Both the position numbers and the translations under genes were made by a program. The notes beneath the pieces are model-generated. The model worked only from the letters and a program-made list of their open reading frames with translations. It had not been told where the DNA came from and made no database searches. Source: a virus. From it: a stretch of DNA of 64,000 nucleotides. Shown piece by piece: positions 56,353 to 64,000 of the stretch (its first letter is position 1; each line of letters begins with the position of its first letter). The stretch spans positions 1 to 64,000 of the IMG/VR virus record IMGVR_UViG_3300031576_000028. One strand, 5' to 3'.

Positions 56353-57113
56353 CGGACCCCGATGTACTTGTGCTGCTGGAGCGACAGGCGCCAGCGCGGG
56401 TTCCGCCTGACGAAGTCGACGCACAGGTTGACGTTGGCCGAGTAGATCTGACCAGCGACGCCGGAGCCAAGCGAGTGGTTCTTGATCGACCTGCCGTGCG
56501 TCAGCGCGGTGAGCTCGACGGTGGTCGGGTCGGTCACGTCCTGCGGCTGGACGAACAGATGCCCCCAGTCGCCCTGGTCGGCGAGGCCGAGAAGCTCCCC
56601 GTCCGACCACTGGTGCTCGGGCGGGGCGGCCGGGACGCCTCCCGGGAGGACGACCTTCAACTCCTCAGCCCGCCACACCACGAGCGTCGAGCCGCGCTTG
56701 GGGGAGACGCAGACGTGGTCGATGATGTCGAGCGCCTCGCACTGGTTGGTCCCGTTGGTCTCGATCGAGGTGAACCACCCCTCGTGCTTCAGCGCCTTCG
56801 CCAGCGCGAGGTCCAGCTGGAGCGTCGGCTCGCCGCCGGAGATCACGACCATGCGGCCGAGGTCTCCGGCCCCGCCCTGCTGCCAGTTGGCCTCGAGGCG
56901 CGTGAGGACCTCGGCCAGATCCTGCGAGTCGCCTTTGGCGAAGTTCGTGTCGCACCACATGGCGCAGGCCCCAGAGCCCTTGGCTCGGTCCTCTGGGCGC
57001 CCGTTCCACTGATTGCACCCCGACAGGCGCAGGAAGACGCAGGCGCGCCCGGCCAAGAGGCCCTCGCCCTGCAGCGTCGGGAAGATCTCGACCACTCCGT
57101 ACTTGCTAGACAT
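56349..57113 (-). CDS. queE: 7-carboxy-7-deazaguanine synthase (QueE)
   Basis: 254 residues, ATG 57113. Radical SAM enzyme making 7-carboxy-7-deazaguanine (CDG) from carboxy-tetrahydropterin. Seen: IFPTLQGEGLLAGRACVFLRLSGCNQWNGRPEDRA, GACAMWCDTNF, and SAM-binding SGGEPTLQL (residues 92-100). Cluster Cys are C33, C50 and C54, i.e. C-x16-C-x3-C, where E. coli-type QueE has C-x14-C-x2-C; this is atypical but the surrounding W-N-G-R-x-x-D-R-A is conserved. Overlaps the HNH gene. Final enzyme before DpdA in this pathway if QueC is absent. Confidence 0.85.
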   Translation of the reverse strand: MSSKYGVVEIFPTLQGEGLLAGRACVFLRLSGCNQWNGRPEDRAKGSGACAMWCDTNFAKGDSQDLAEVLTRLEANWQQGGAGDLGRMVVISGGEPTLQLDLALAKALKHEGWFTSIETNGTNQCEALDIIDHVCVSPKRGSTLVVWRAEELKVVLPGGVPAAPPEHQWSDGELLGLADQGDWGHLFVQPQDVTDPTTVELTALTHGRSIKNHSLGSGVAGQIYSANVNLCVDFVRRNPRWRLSLQQHKYIGVR

Positions 57114-57606
57114 CGCGCCAGGTCCTTCCGTAGATCGCCGAGGCCATCGAGGTCTGGGAGACCCCGTACTTCTCGGCGAGGGTCTTGATCGACCAGCCGA
57201 GGGCCTTGAGGTTGTAGAGCATGCGGGCCTCGCGCACGGTCTCAATAGTTAGCTTGGACGCGTGGTGCCGCTCACCCCTGACGGGGTTGCTCCTCCGGCG
57301 GCCGCGGGCGTCCATGTCCGCGGTGTTCTCCTTGTGAGTGCCGATCACGAGGTGCCGCGGGTTCACGCAGGCGGGGACGTCGCACGTGTGGCGCACGACG
57401 AAGCCGCGCTGCCGGATGCCGGCGTGGGCGAGCTCCCAGGCGAAGCAGTGGGCGCCGACGAGCACGCCGCCGCCGCGGTTGAAGATCCCGTAGGTCGGCT
57501 CGCCGTCCTCGGTGGCGAGCGCCCCTGTCCAGATCCAGCACCCCGAGGGGTCCCTGCGGACGTGGCGCCAGAAGCGCCTCGCCGGGTCCTCAGCGCGCCG
57601 GGCCAA
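57106..57606 (-). CDS. HNH endonuclease inserted in the que cluster
   Basis: 166 residues from TTG 57606. HNH_3-type: GCWIWTGALATEDGEPTYGIFNRG, AHCFAWELAHAG, VRHTCDVPACVNPRHLVIGTHKENTADMDARGRR, plus a C-terminal HTH (LAEKYGVSQTSMASAIYGRTW). Typical homing endonuclease, overlapping queE at one end and lying three bases from queD at the other. Confidence 0.9.
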   Translation of the reverse strand: MARRAEDPARRFWRHVRRDPSGCWIWTGALATEDGEPTYGIFNRGGGVLVGAHCFAWELAHAGIRQRGFVVRHTCDVPACVNPRHLVIGTHKENTADMDARGRRRSNPVRGERHHASKLTIETVREARMLYNLKALGWSIKTLAEKYGVSQTSMASAIYGRTWRDV

Positions 57607-57609
57607 GCC

Positions 57610-58023
57610 TCACCGAGCCTTCGCCCTGCAGTTCAGCGTCTCCCACAGGACCACCTCCACGACCGTGATCCCGTAGTCGGACATCAGGTCGCGAGCCTTC
57701 GCGAGGAAGCGCATGGCGATGTTCTCGGCCGTGGGCGGCGCGGGGAGGGCCTCGCACTTCTGCCCGTCGCGGAGCAAGAAGGTGCCGAGCGGGTCGCCCT
57801 CCTGATAGAGGAAGCCGTGGTCCCAGTGCGCGTCGAGCCAGCCGCCGAGGACCTGCTTGACGACCGAGAAGTCGATCACGCGGCCGAGGTGATCGAGATC
57901 GACCGCCGAGCACTCGACCTCAAAGACGTAGCGGTGGCCGTGCGCGTTCCGGCATTTGCCCTCGTGACCCATCAGCCTGTGGCCGGCGTCGATCTCGAGG
58001 CGCTGGACGATGTTCGCGCTCAC
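57610..58023 (-). CDS. queD: 6-carboxy-5,6,7,8-tetrahydropterin synthase (QueD)
   Basis: 137 residues from GTG 58023. T-fold enzyme converting dihydroneopterin triphosphate to 6-carboxytetrahydropterin. Zinc ligands H15, H28 and H30 in AGHRLMGHEGKCRNAHGHRY, catalytic Cys24, Asp-His near residue 68-69, and PTAENIA with E100. All key residues present, family-size length. Coupled by GTGA to the ParB-like gene. Confidence 0.93.
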   Translation of the reverse strand: MSANIVQRLEIDAGHRLMGHEGKCRNAHGHRYVFEVECSAVDLDHLGRVIDFSVVKQVLGGWLDAHWDHGFLYQEGDPLGTFLLRDGQKCEALPAPPTAENIAMRFLAKARDLMSDYGITVVEVVLWETLNCRAKAR

Positions 58024-58811
58024 GACTGCACAGCCTTCTTGGCGCGCCTGGGGGCCGGCGCCGGGACCGCCGCGGCCTTGGCCGCCACCTGCGCGTCGAC
58101 CTGAGCCGCCGTCGCCTGGAGTCGCTCGACCCAGTCCCGGAGGACGGTCTCGGGGTTGCTGCTCCCCACCGCGGCCGCGCTGCGGTTGAACTCGGTCATC
58201 AGCTCGTCGTGGAGCCTGACGGGGATCGACCCCTTCGAGGTGCCGAGCTGGAAGCGGCGCTCGCCGCCGATGTTAGCGGGCTCCTGCGGGCGGGCCGGCG
58301 TGTCGGGGAGCGTCGCCTCGACCGCGCCCCAGTCGAACTGGGTGGTCGACTTGACGAGGCTGTCGAGCTCGACGGCGGTCATCGGCAGCTCCTTGGCGAG
58401 GTCCTCGATCGAGGTCGAGTCGCTGAGGTCCTTGATGAGGGCCGCGAGGAGGACGGGCTCCGGGGCGCCGCGCAGCTCGTTGGCGATGATCGTCAGCTTC
58501 TTGGCCTTGGCGTCGTCCATGACGCCGAGGTTGATGGCGGGCACCTCCGTCATGCCCTCGGCGGTCGCCGCCTTCCACCTGTGCTCCCCGTCGATGATCT
58601 CGTAGAGGTAGAGGTTGCTAGGGTCGTTCACGATCACCCGAACCTTGATGGGCTCCACGAACCCGTAGGTGCGGATCGAGAGGCGCTCCTTCTCGAACAT
58701 CGCCTCGGACATTTTATTGGGGTTCCATGGATTTTTTCTGCATCGGCTGAGATCGACCATCTCGGCCTTGAGACCCTTGCCCCAGCTCAGCGTCTGCTTC
58801 TTCTCGCTCAT
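58020..58811 (-). CDS. ParB-like nuclease-domain protein (DNA-modification cluster)
   Basis: 263 residues, ATG 58811. ParB N-terminal fold: CRKNPWNPNKMSEAMFEKERLSIRTYGFVEPIKVRVIV, then YEIIDGEHRWKAATAEGMTEVPAINL. Helical middle and an Ala/Pro/Lys-rich C-terminus (AAAVPAPAPRRAKKAVQS). ParB-like proteins are repeatedly found beside dpdA in phages and may help select or access DNA sites. No ParA partner seen. Confidence 0.8.
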   Translation of the reverse strand: MSEKKQTLSWGKGLKAEMVDLSRCRKNPWNPNKMSEAMFEKERLSIRTYGFVEPIKVRVIVNDPSNLYLYEIIDGEHRWKAATAEGMTEVPAINLGVMDDAKAKKLTIIANELRGAPEPVLLAALIKDLSDSTSIEDLAKELPMTAVELDSLVKSTTQFDWGAVEATLPDTPARPQEPANIGGERRFQLGTSKGSIPVRLHDELMTEFNRSAAAVGSSNPETVLRDWVERLQATAAQVDAQVAAKAAAVPAPAPRRAKKAVQS

Positions 58812-59737
58812 CTTGGCATCCTCGGGTTGGCTATCGCGGCGTCCCAGTCTACACCGCGGGCGCGCCAGATGTCAGTCACGTGCCTCTCGGCCTCGATCCA
58901 GGCCCTGGCAGAGGCTACCAGGCAGTCAACGCGCAGGCGGGACGTGGTCCCATTGCGAGGCATGATCCCGTACCACGACGGGCGCAGCATGGACTCACCG
59001 AGGCCCTCGCCCTGGTGGCGGATGTTCACGACGCCGCCCGCGCGGGTACTCATGACGTAGCTGCCCTGGGAGGTCGGCGTGATCCACGAGCTCGAGTCCA
59101 CGGAGTAGAACGGCCACTTCTGGATCGCCTCCTGCGAGGTCATCCGGAACGCGTGCACGCGCACGCCTCGGGCGTAGGCCTCCTTGAGGAAGCGGGTATA
59201 GTCGAGCGGGTCGCGGTTGAGCTGGTTGCCCTCGATCGCCACGTAGTTGGAGCGCCCGGGCCTGCGGCACTCCTCCAGCAGCTCGATCCAGTACGCCCAG
59301 TCCTGGTCGCTGTGCCAGACGTTGACGAGGCCGGCGCCGAGGCCGGCCCCGATGATCTTGTCGCGCTGCCTGTGCACCCAGTCGTAGGACGCCATCATCG
59401 CGATGTCGAGTTCGATCCACAGGTCGGCGAGGCCGGCCGTGCGGAGCCACCTGAGCCACTCGATGTAGCGCGCGAGGAACGCGTCGTAGTCGACGTCCTC
59501 GGCGTTGGCGCTGCCCGACGTCGACACGAGGTCGCTGACGCTCGTGCGCAGCGTGAAGGCCCCCGAGTCGATCAGCCTCAGGCCGGCCTGACGCAGGCAC
59601 TGGAGCCACACGTCGCGGTAAGTCTTGCGGAGGTACCCCGCGTAGAAGAAGGACGTGAGGACGTGCTGGGCCCCGGCGTGGACCGCGGCACTCGCGTGCT
59701 CCCGAGAAGACTCGATGGCTGCGAGGAAGATCTTCAT
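58808..59737 (-). CDS. dpdA: DpdA-family DNA guanine transglycosylase
   Basis: 309 residues, ATG 59737 (ATGA). TGT-superfamily TIM-barrel with LRLIDSGAFTLRT (D57, proposed nucleophile-type Asp), LWIELDIAMM (D111), HAFRMTSQEAIQKWPFYSVDSSSW (D214). Exchanges guanine for a 7-deazaguanine base in DNA; the D-S-G-A-F motif and short length fit phage DpdA rather than tRNA enzymes. Which subfamily (DpdA1-DpdA4) is not decided here. Coupled to the ParB-like gene. Confidence 0.85.
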   Translation of the reverse strand: MKIFLAAIESSREHASAAVHAGAQHVLTSFFYAGYLRKTYRDVWLQCLRQAGLRLIDSGAFTLRTSVSDLVSTSGSANAEDVDYDAFLARYIEWLRWLRTAGLADLWIELDIAMMASYDWVHRQRDKIIGAGLGAGLVNVWHSDQDWAYWIELLEECRRPGRSNYVAIEGNQLNRDPLDYTRFLKEAYARGVRVHAFRMTSQEAIQKWPFYSVDSSSWITPTSQGSYVMSTRAGGVVNIRHQGEGLGESMLRPSWYGIMPRNGTTSRLRVDCLVASARAWIEAERHVTDIWRARGVDWDAAIANPRMPR

Positions 59738-60210
59738 CGGCCGCGGTCCATCTTGTAGTCGGGCGGAGTCGATCGTACGCCGTCGCGGACAGCCCAGGTG
59801 ACCAGCGAGTACGGCACACCAACCGTGACCTGGTCGTTGGCGCGCAGCTTCTCCATCCACGGAGCGCGCATGTTGGCTCGCACCATCAAGGTGGCTCGCC
59901 AGAGGATCGGCCACGTGAGGCGGTCATCGACGTCGTCCTCGTTGACCGCGATCGTCAGGTGCCCCTTGGTGCGCGGAAGGACGTGCTGCTGGACCCAGGC
60001 CCAGTCGGTGAAGTTCTCAGTTAGGAACACGTGTCGGACGCGACTCGTGGACAGGCGCCGCTGCAGCTCCGCGAGGTCGCCTGGGTCCTGCGGCACCGAG
60101 TCGATGAACGCGGTCGGCACTCGGTGCCGGGCCAGCGCGCCCTCGACCTCTAGGCCGTACCAGATCGCCGTTCGACCGACGCCGACGTCCGGACCAGCTG
60201 GGTGGGTCAC
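59734..60210 (-). CDS. Unknown protein between dpdA and glycosyltransferase
   Basis: 158 residues from GTG 60210 (GTGA at both ends). RTAIWYGLEVEGALARHRVPTAFIDSVPQDPGDLAELQRRLSTSRVRHVFLTENFTDWAWVQQHVLPRTKGHLTIAV..., Rossmann-like alternation of helices and strands with several conserved-looking Trp. No family recognised. Position suggests a role in base synthesis, transfer or tailoring. Confidence 0.55.
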   Translation of the reverse strand: MTHPAGPDVGVGRTAIWYGLEVEGALARHRVPTAFIDSVPQDPGDLAELQRRLSTSRVRHVFLTENFTDWAWVQQHVLPRTKGHLTIAVNEDDVDDRLTWPILWRATLMVRANMRAPWMEKLRANDQVTVGVPYSLVTWAVRDGVRSTPPDYKMDRGR

Positions 60211-61208
60211 TGGACTCCCAGCAGGCGGGCGATCCTGGGGATGGCGTAGTGCCCGGGCGCCGGGTCGAGGTGGTAGGGCTCCGACGCGTCTAGCGCGCGC
60301 CTGATCAGGAACGCCGCGCCCGCGATGGAGGAGTACTGGTGCTCGCGCTCGTAGAGCTCGAGGTACGAGAGGCGGGCGGGGACGACCGGGCGGCACCCGA
60401 GCGAGGCAGCCTCGAGCATCGCGATCCCCCAGGTCTCCTGCCGCGCCGACGAGAAGGCCACGCGGCTGTCGCCGAGGAGCGCGTAGTACTCCTGCTTGGT
60501 CTGGAAGCAGTCCTTGGTGCGCAGCCACTCGACCTGGTCGTCGGGGTAGGCGTCGGCGTAGGCCGACATCACATCCGCGAACTCCCACGGCGCCTTCTCC
60601 GGCGCGAGCCTGTGCGGGAACACGACCCGCCGCGGCCGGTCGTGCCAGGGCCTCGAGTACGACGACCACTCCTCGTCGAGGAGCGGGAAGCCCGTCACGT
60701 GGATCTTCGCTCGCGAGCAGCCGGCCCCCACAAGCATATCGCAGTGTAATTCCGTCGCCACGGCCACAACGTCGTAGATCTCGAACAGGGCCCTCTCGAA
60801 GCTCGGCGCCCAGCGACGCACTAGATCGGAGCGCCCCAGGAGGTCGTGCGGGTCGTAGGAGCCGGCATGGAAGAGGCCCGCGATCTTGAACGACACGCCA
60901 CCGAGGTCGCGCATGTACGCGAGCTGGACAGCGGCCGGACTCCACGCGTCGAGGCAGAGGACCCAGTCGCCGTCGCGGACTGAGCCTCCCCTCAGCTGGT
61001 GGCAGAACGCCGACAGCTGCGTCGACTTCCACAGGTTGGTGTCGACGACGTCGAGGAACTCGCCCTGGGTGATCTTCTCCTCCGCGTGGACACCAACCAC
61101 GGTCACGTACTCCGCGCCAAGCCTGGCGAGGGTGTCCGGGAACCAGCGCATCCACTGAGCGCTGTACCTTTCTTCCAATGGCTCGATAGGCATGATCCAG
61201 ATGGTCAT
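60207..61208 (-). CDS. Glycosyltransferase, GT4/GT-B-like
   Basis: 333 residues, ATG 61208. GT-B-type: N-terminal Rossmann region, then KIHVTGFPLLDEEW, RRVVFPHRLAPEKAPWEFADVMSAYADAYPDDQVEWLR, and VAFSSARQETWGIAMLEAASLGCRPVVPARLSYLELY (the E-x7-E-type nucleotide-sugar site). Transfers a sugar from NDP-sugar to an acceptor. Coupled on both sides with the 7-deazaguanine cluster, so modified DNA base is a candidate acceptor (inference). Confidence 0.7.
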   Translation of the reverse strand: MTIWIMPIEPLEERYSAQWMRWFPDTLARLGAEYVTVVGVHAEEKITQGEFLDVVDTNLWKSTQLSAFCHQLRGGSVRDGDWVLCLDAWSPAAVQLAYMRDLGGVSFKIAGLFHAGSYDPHDLLGRSDLVRRWAPSFERALFEIYDVVAVATELHCDMLVGAGCSRAKIHVTGFPLLDEEWSSYSRPWHDRPRRVVFPHRLAPEKAPWEFADVMSAYADAYPDDQVEWLRTKDCFQTKQEYYALLGDSRVAFSSARQETWGIAMLEAASLGCRPVVPARLSYLELYEREHQYSSIAGAAFLIRRALDASEPYHLDPAPGHYAIPRIARLLGVQ

Positions 61209-61570
61209 CGGCTAGTCTCCGCCAGCTCCACCCGCGACCCGTTCTCGCCGTCCTCCCAGGCCTCGACCCAGGACACGACGTAGCCCTGGGAGCCTAGGTG
61301 GGAGGCGAGCTCTCTGGCGATCATCTCGCAACTGCGGGAACCGAAGTCGTGGCCGTCGTCACGGAACGATCTTCTAACGTCGTTCTGTAGGGTATGGAAC
61401 TCGACCTCGCGGTTGGAGTGGCTGACCACCACCGACGCGATGATCAGGAACATGTGTCGGTGCCGGTGCGAGAGGTACGAGACCTCTGGTGGCGCGCCGG
61501 GCCAGTAGTGGAACCCCGGCACTCTGTGGGTGACCATCACGGTAGTCTTCTCGGTCCTGATCTCGTTCAT
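61205..61570 (-). CDS. QueD-like T-fold protein
   Basis: 121 residues, ATG 61570 with CGGAG. VPGFHYWPGAPPEVSYLSHRHRHMFLIIASVVVSHSNREVEF keeps the His positions of QueD (F-H ... H-R-H) but has no Cys in between. FGSRSCEMIARELASHLGSQ and VEAWEDGENGSRVE correspond to QueD's PTAEN and final Glu regions. Likely a T-fold paralogue with changed or lost activity. Neighbours glycosyltransferase and SbcC-like genes. Confidence 0.55.
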   Translation of the reverse strand: MNEIRTEKTTVMVTHRVPGFHYWPGAPPEVSYLSHRHRHMFLIIASVVVSHSNREVEFHTLQNDVRRSFRDDGHDFGSRSCEMIARELASHLGSQGYVVSWVEAWEDGENGSRVELAETSR

Positions 61571-61589
61571 CGTAGACTCCGGGAGGTGA

Positions 61590-63221
61590 TCACGTAACCT
61601 GCCCTCCGTCAACCCTCAGCCTGACGTCGGCGCGCGTGGACGCGAGCTGCTCATCGTGCGTGATGAGCACGACGCACCTGTCTCTCGCGAGGGAGGCGAC
61701 GACGTCCATCACGGCCTCGCGGCCGTCGGAGTCTAGGCTGTCGAACACCTCGTCGAAGAACAGCGGCGAGCGCCAGCTGCCGCCGCCCTGGACGCCGGAC
61801 GCCAGCTCTGCGAGGGACATCAGGATCGCCACGTCGACTCGGCGGCGCTCGCCCGCCGAGGCCCCAAGGTATCCGCCATCGCCGCCGGCGCCCGAGAGCC
61901 CGAGCGAGATCGAGTCGACCTGCCCGCCGGACTTCTTTTCCGTGTACGGCTTGAGGGAGATCCTGACCTCGGACTGCAGACGCCCTATCCAGGTGTTCGC
62001 CAGCGACTCGACCCCGGACAGCGTGCGGCCGAGGAGCAGGGCGCGGGCGCCGCGGATGCCGAGGACCTGCTCGCAGGCCTCGAGCTCGGCGACATCGACG
62101 CTGGCCTGGTCGATGGACGCCTGCACCTCGAGGAGCCGCTCGCTGGTCAGCGCCAGCTTTGGTCCCTGCTCGTCGAGGGCGGCCTGCAGGCGCGTGCGGA
62201 GGACCCTCTGGTGCTCGATGCCGTTGAGCTTGGCGCGGGCGCCGTCGAGGAGGGGGCGCAGGGCCTCGGCCTCCTCGTTCAGCTCCCCCAGCTGGGCGGT
62301 GACCTTCTCCAGATCGACGGACGCGGACGCCACCGCGGCCTCGGCGGCAGCGAGGGCCTCGCGGACCTCGGACTCCAGCCGCGCCCGGACCCCCTTCGTG
62401 ATCAGCTGCCCGCACGCGTGGCAGTCGCCGTCGCCAAGCCGGCTGAGCCTGGAGCGGGCCTGCTGGGCCCTCTCGCGCTCCGCGCCGCCCGCGCCGTGCA
62501 GCCTGTTGCGCCTGCGGTCGAGGTCGACGTACTCGCCGGACACGTCGGCCAGGTGGTCGGTGTACTTGTGGACCTCGACCCTGGCGAGGCCGACCTCGGG
62601 CACCGGCCCAGCCTGCTCCAGCAGCTCCTGCGCCTGGCGCAGCTGCTTGCTGATCCCGTCCAGCCTCTCGCGGAGGAGGTCGCGCTCCCGCTCCGCCTGC
62701 CCGCGCGCCGTCTGGGCGGCACGGAGGTCGTGGCGGCAGGCGACCAGCGCGCGGTCGAACCAGCCGAGGCCGAGGAGGGACTCGAGCAGCTCCTTGCGCT
62801 CGGCGTCCGTCGAGAGGGTGAAGTGGGCGGCGTCGGCCGCGCTGAACACGCAGGTCCGGCGCCACACGTCGAAGGGCCCGACGTACTGGTCGAGCGCCTC
62901 CTGGGCCTTGGTCGTCGTGTCGAACTCGATCATCCCGCCGGCGACCATGCGGCGCCACTTGAGCTGCTTGGCCTTGCCAGTCCACTTGCGCTCGACTACG
63001 ACCTGGGACGCCTGGTCCGTGATCGTCACGTGGCCGGCCTCGGCGCGCCACGGGGACCACCGCAGGCTCCTAGAGCCCTTGCCCCACATGGCGACCCCGA
63101 CGGCCTCCAGGATAGCGCTCTTGCCGGCTCCGTTGGACCCGGTGACCTGGACCACGCCGCGTTCCGGGAGCTCGACCACCGAGTGGTCGTGGCTCATAAA
63201 ATTGGTCAGCTCGATGATCAC
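61590..63221 (-). CDS. SbcC/gp46-like SMC-type recombination ATPase
   Basis: 543 residues from GTG 63221. Walker A GSNGAGKS (28-35), coiled-coil arms with a CHACGQ zinc-hook (near residue 265), ABC signature LGASAGERRRVDVAILMSL and Walker B PLFFDEVFDSLDSDG near the C-terminus. Partner nuclease SbcD/gp47 is expected upstream, beyond the window. Functions in DNA recombination/repair with the phage genome. Confidence 0.9.
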   Translation of the reverse strand: MIIELTNFMSHDHSVVELPERGVVQVTGSNGAGKSAILEAVGVAMWGKGSRSLRWSPWRAEAGHVTITDQASQVVVERKWTGKAKQLKWRRMVAGGMIEFDTTTKAQEALDQYVGPFDVWRRTCVFSAADAAHFTLSTDAERKELLESLLGLGWFDRALVACRHDLRAAQTARGQAERERDLLRERLDGISKQLRQAQELLEQAGPVPEVGLARVEVHKYTDHLADVSGEYVDLDRRRNRLHGAGGAERERAQQARSRLSRLGDGDCHACGQLITKGVRARLESEVREALAAAEAAVASASVDLEKVTAQLGELNEEAEALRPLLDGARAKLNGIEHQRVLRTRLQAALDEQGPKLALTSERLLEVQASIDQASVDVAELEACEQVLGIRGARALLLGRTLSGVESLANTWIGRLQSEVRISLKPYTEKKSGGQVDSISLGLSGAGGDGGYLGASAGERRRVDVAILMSLAELASGVQGGGSWRSPLFFDEVFDSLDSDGREAVMDVVASLARDRCVVLITHDEQLASTRADVRLRVDGGQVT

Positions 63222-63454
63222 CTGAGGTCAGCCTCCCTAATGGCTACGATCTGCTGGGCGACACTGAGGCACGAGATCGACCCGCACGTGGTGATGCCCC
63301 TCGTCTGGACGTACCGCTTGGATCGCTCCGACCACGGGATGGTGAGCATAAAGCGCATGATGTCGACGTTGGGCGGTTGCCGCAGGCAGACCTCGCATTT
63401 AATATTCCGCCCCAGCGCCGCGGGGAAAACGTCGGCGTCGACCGTCTGGCTCAT
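63218..63454 (-). CDS. Small Cys-containing protein
   Basis: 78 residues, ATG 63454. IKCEVCLRQPPNVDIMRFMLTIPWSERSKRYVQTRGITTCGSISC, four Cys suited to one zinc site; VAQQIVAIREAD helix. Coupled to the SbcC-like gene (GTGA). Confidence 0.55.
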   Translation of the reverse strand: MSQTVDADVFPAALGRNIKCEVCLRQPPNVDIMRFMLTIPWSERSKRYVQTRGITTCGSISCLSVAQQIVAIREADLR

Positions 63455-63828
63455 CCGGCGACCTTCCTGTACTCGGCGAGCCGGCGGGCGACGCCATCCC
63501 GGGTGCCCGGCTCCTCGACCTTGGCGAGGTCGGCGTACGTCTCGGATAGGTCGTCGCGGGCGCTCGCGATCGCAGCCCTCGCGGCCTCTCGCACGGAGAC
63601 GGCCGCCTCGTCCTCACGCACCTCGACGTGGACCATAGCACCGGGGCACTGCCCAAGTAGCCTATCCCTGAAATCGAGCGCTTCTGGCAGCTCGTCCCCC
63701 CTGACCGTCGCGCGGACGTACACGCGGCCGGTTGATAGCTGCGAGTGGTGGCGCAGCAAGGTACCTTCGTAGACGAACTGCTTGAACTCCTCGAGGCCGT
63801 CCGGTTTGAGGAACAACGGCGACGCCAT
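63451..63828 (-). CDS. Hypothetical protein upstream of the SbcC-like gene
   Basis: 125 residues, ATG 63828. FLKPDGLEEFKQFVYEGTLLRHHSQLSTGRVYVRATVRGDELPEALDFRDRLLG..., then a charged helix (AAVSVREAARAAIASARDDLSETYADLAKVEE). Not recognised. The remaining bases 63829-64000 hold no supported gene. Confidence 0.5.
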   Translation of the reverse strand: MASPLFLKPDGLEEFKQFVYEGTLLRHHSQLSTGRVYVRATVRGDELPEALDFRDRLLGQCPGAMVHVEVREDEAAVSVREAARAAIASARDDLSETYADLAKVEEPGTRDGVARRLAEYRKVAG

Positions 63829-64000
63829 GATGAAGATCCTGGACAGCGAATGCGAACCTGGTTGGTGCATGATCATCGAGCCGGGCACCTGAGGATCAGA
63901 GAACGACGCCGGACAGACCGTCCCGGGGATCACGATGAGTGGAGGGGGTCCGCCGACTGGAGGACCCCACACAGCGTGCGAATGCCAGTTGCCGGCGAAC

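Noticed and set aside
61636-63225. 529-residue rightward ORF opposite the SbcC-like gene
   Set aside because: Ser/Arg-rich shadow frame; the minus-strand gene has clear Walker A, signature and Walker B motifs.

Overview
The window is a gene-dense, high-GC stretch of a double-stranded DNA phage with a contractile (myovirus-type) tail. It carries a complete set of tail sheath, tube, tape measure and baseplate genes, a portal, a major capsid protein and a large terminase subunit. An embedded i-spanin/o-spanin pair next to small membrane proteins points to a Gram-negative host. No integrase, repressor/attachment region, tRNA or CRISPR array was recognised, so nothing indicates a temperate life cycle. 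The host cannot be named from the sequence. Neither edge looks like a genome end, so the genome is probably larger than the window.

Layout. Bases 1-4054 are rightward: a hexamer tract, small overlapping genes, a sigma-70-like factor, and a PD-(D/E)XK-like nuclease after an intrinsic terminator. From 53373 down to 3969 almost everything is leftward, mostly with 1-4 base start/stop overlaps, as one long late operon. In transcription order it holds: an HTH protein (possible small terminase); two collagen-like and glycine-rich fibre genes; a transglycosylase-like protein; a dense set of small paralogous proteins (47.0-43.0 kb); an HNH/EndoVII gene and terL; a double-XRE regulator; a uracil-DNA-glycosylase-like protein; an amidase endolysin; the portal; a C39-like peptidase and DUF192 protein; a head morphogenesis protein; an HNH gene; folE; small DPxPFKLG proteins; capsid proteins; neck proteins; tail sheath; tail tube; frameshifted chaperones; tape measure; baseplate hub, spike and wedge genes; fibres; membrane/lysis proteins. 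Bases 53462-56352 are rightward small genes, two of them frame-disrupted.

Bases 56349-63828 are leftward and hold the most striking system: a 7-deazaguanine DNA-modification cluster. It contains SbcC-like ATPase, a QueD-like T-fold protein, a glycosyltransferase, an unknown protein, DpdA transglycosylase, a ParB-like protein, QueD, an HNH gene and QueE; the first enzyme, FolE, lies 27 kb away among the capsid genes. By family knowledge, FolE + QueD + QueE make 7-carboxy-7-deazaguanine (CDG) and DpdA exchanges guanine in DNA for a 7-deazaguanine. No QueC is visible. The prediction is therefore dCDG-type DNA, a preQ0-derived base using host QueC, or a further tailored base made by the unassigned neighbours.

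Other notable signals: a textbook A AAA AAG -1 frameshift site in the tail chaperone gene; a low-GC island covering an EndoVII-type homing endonuclease plus the 5' end of terL; in-frame amber codons inside apparently single proteins; a 32-bp perfect repeat shared by two unrelated loci; and several mobile HNH genes.
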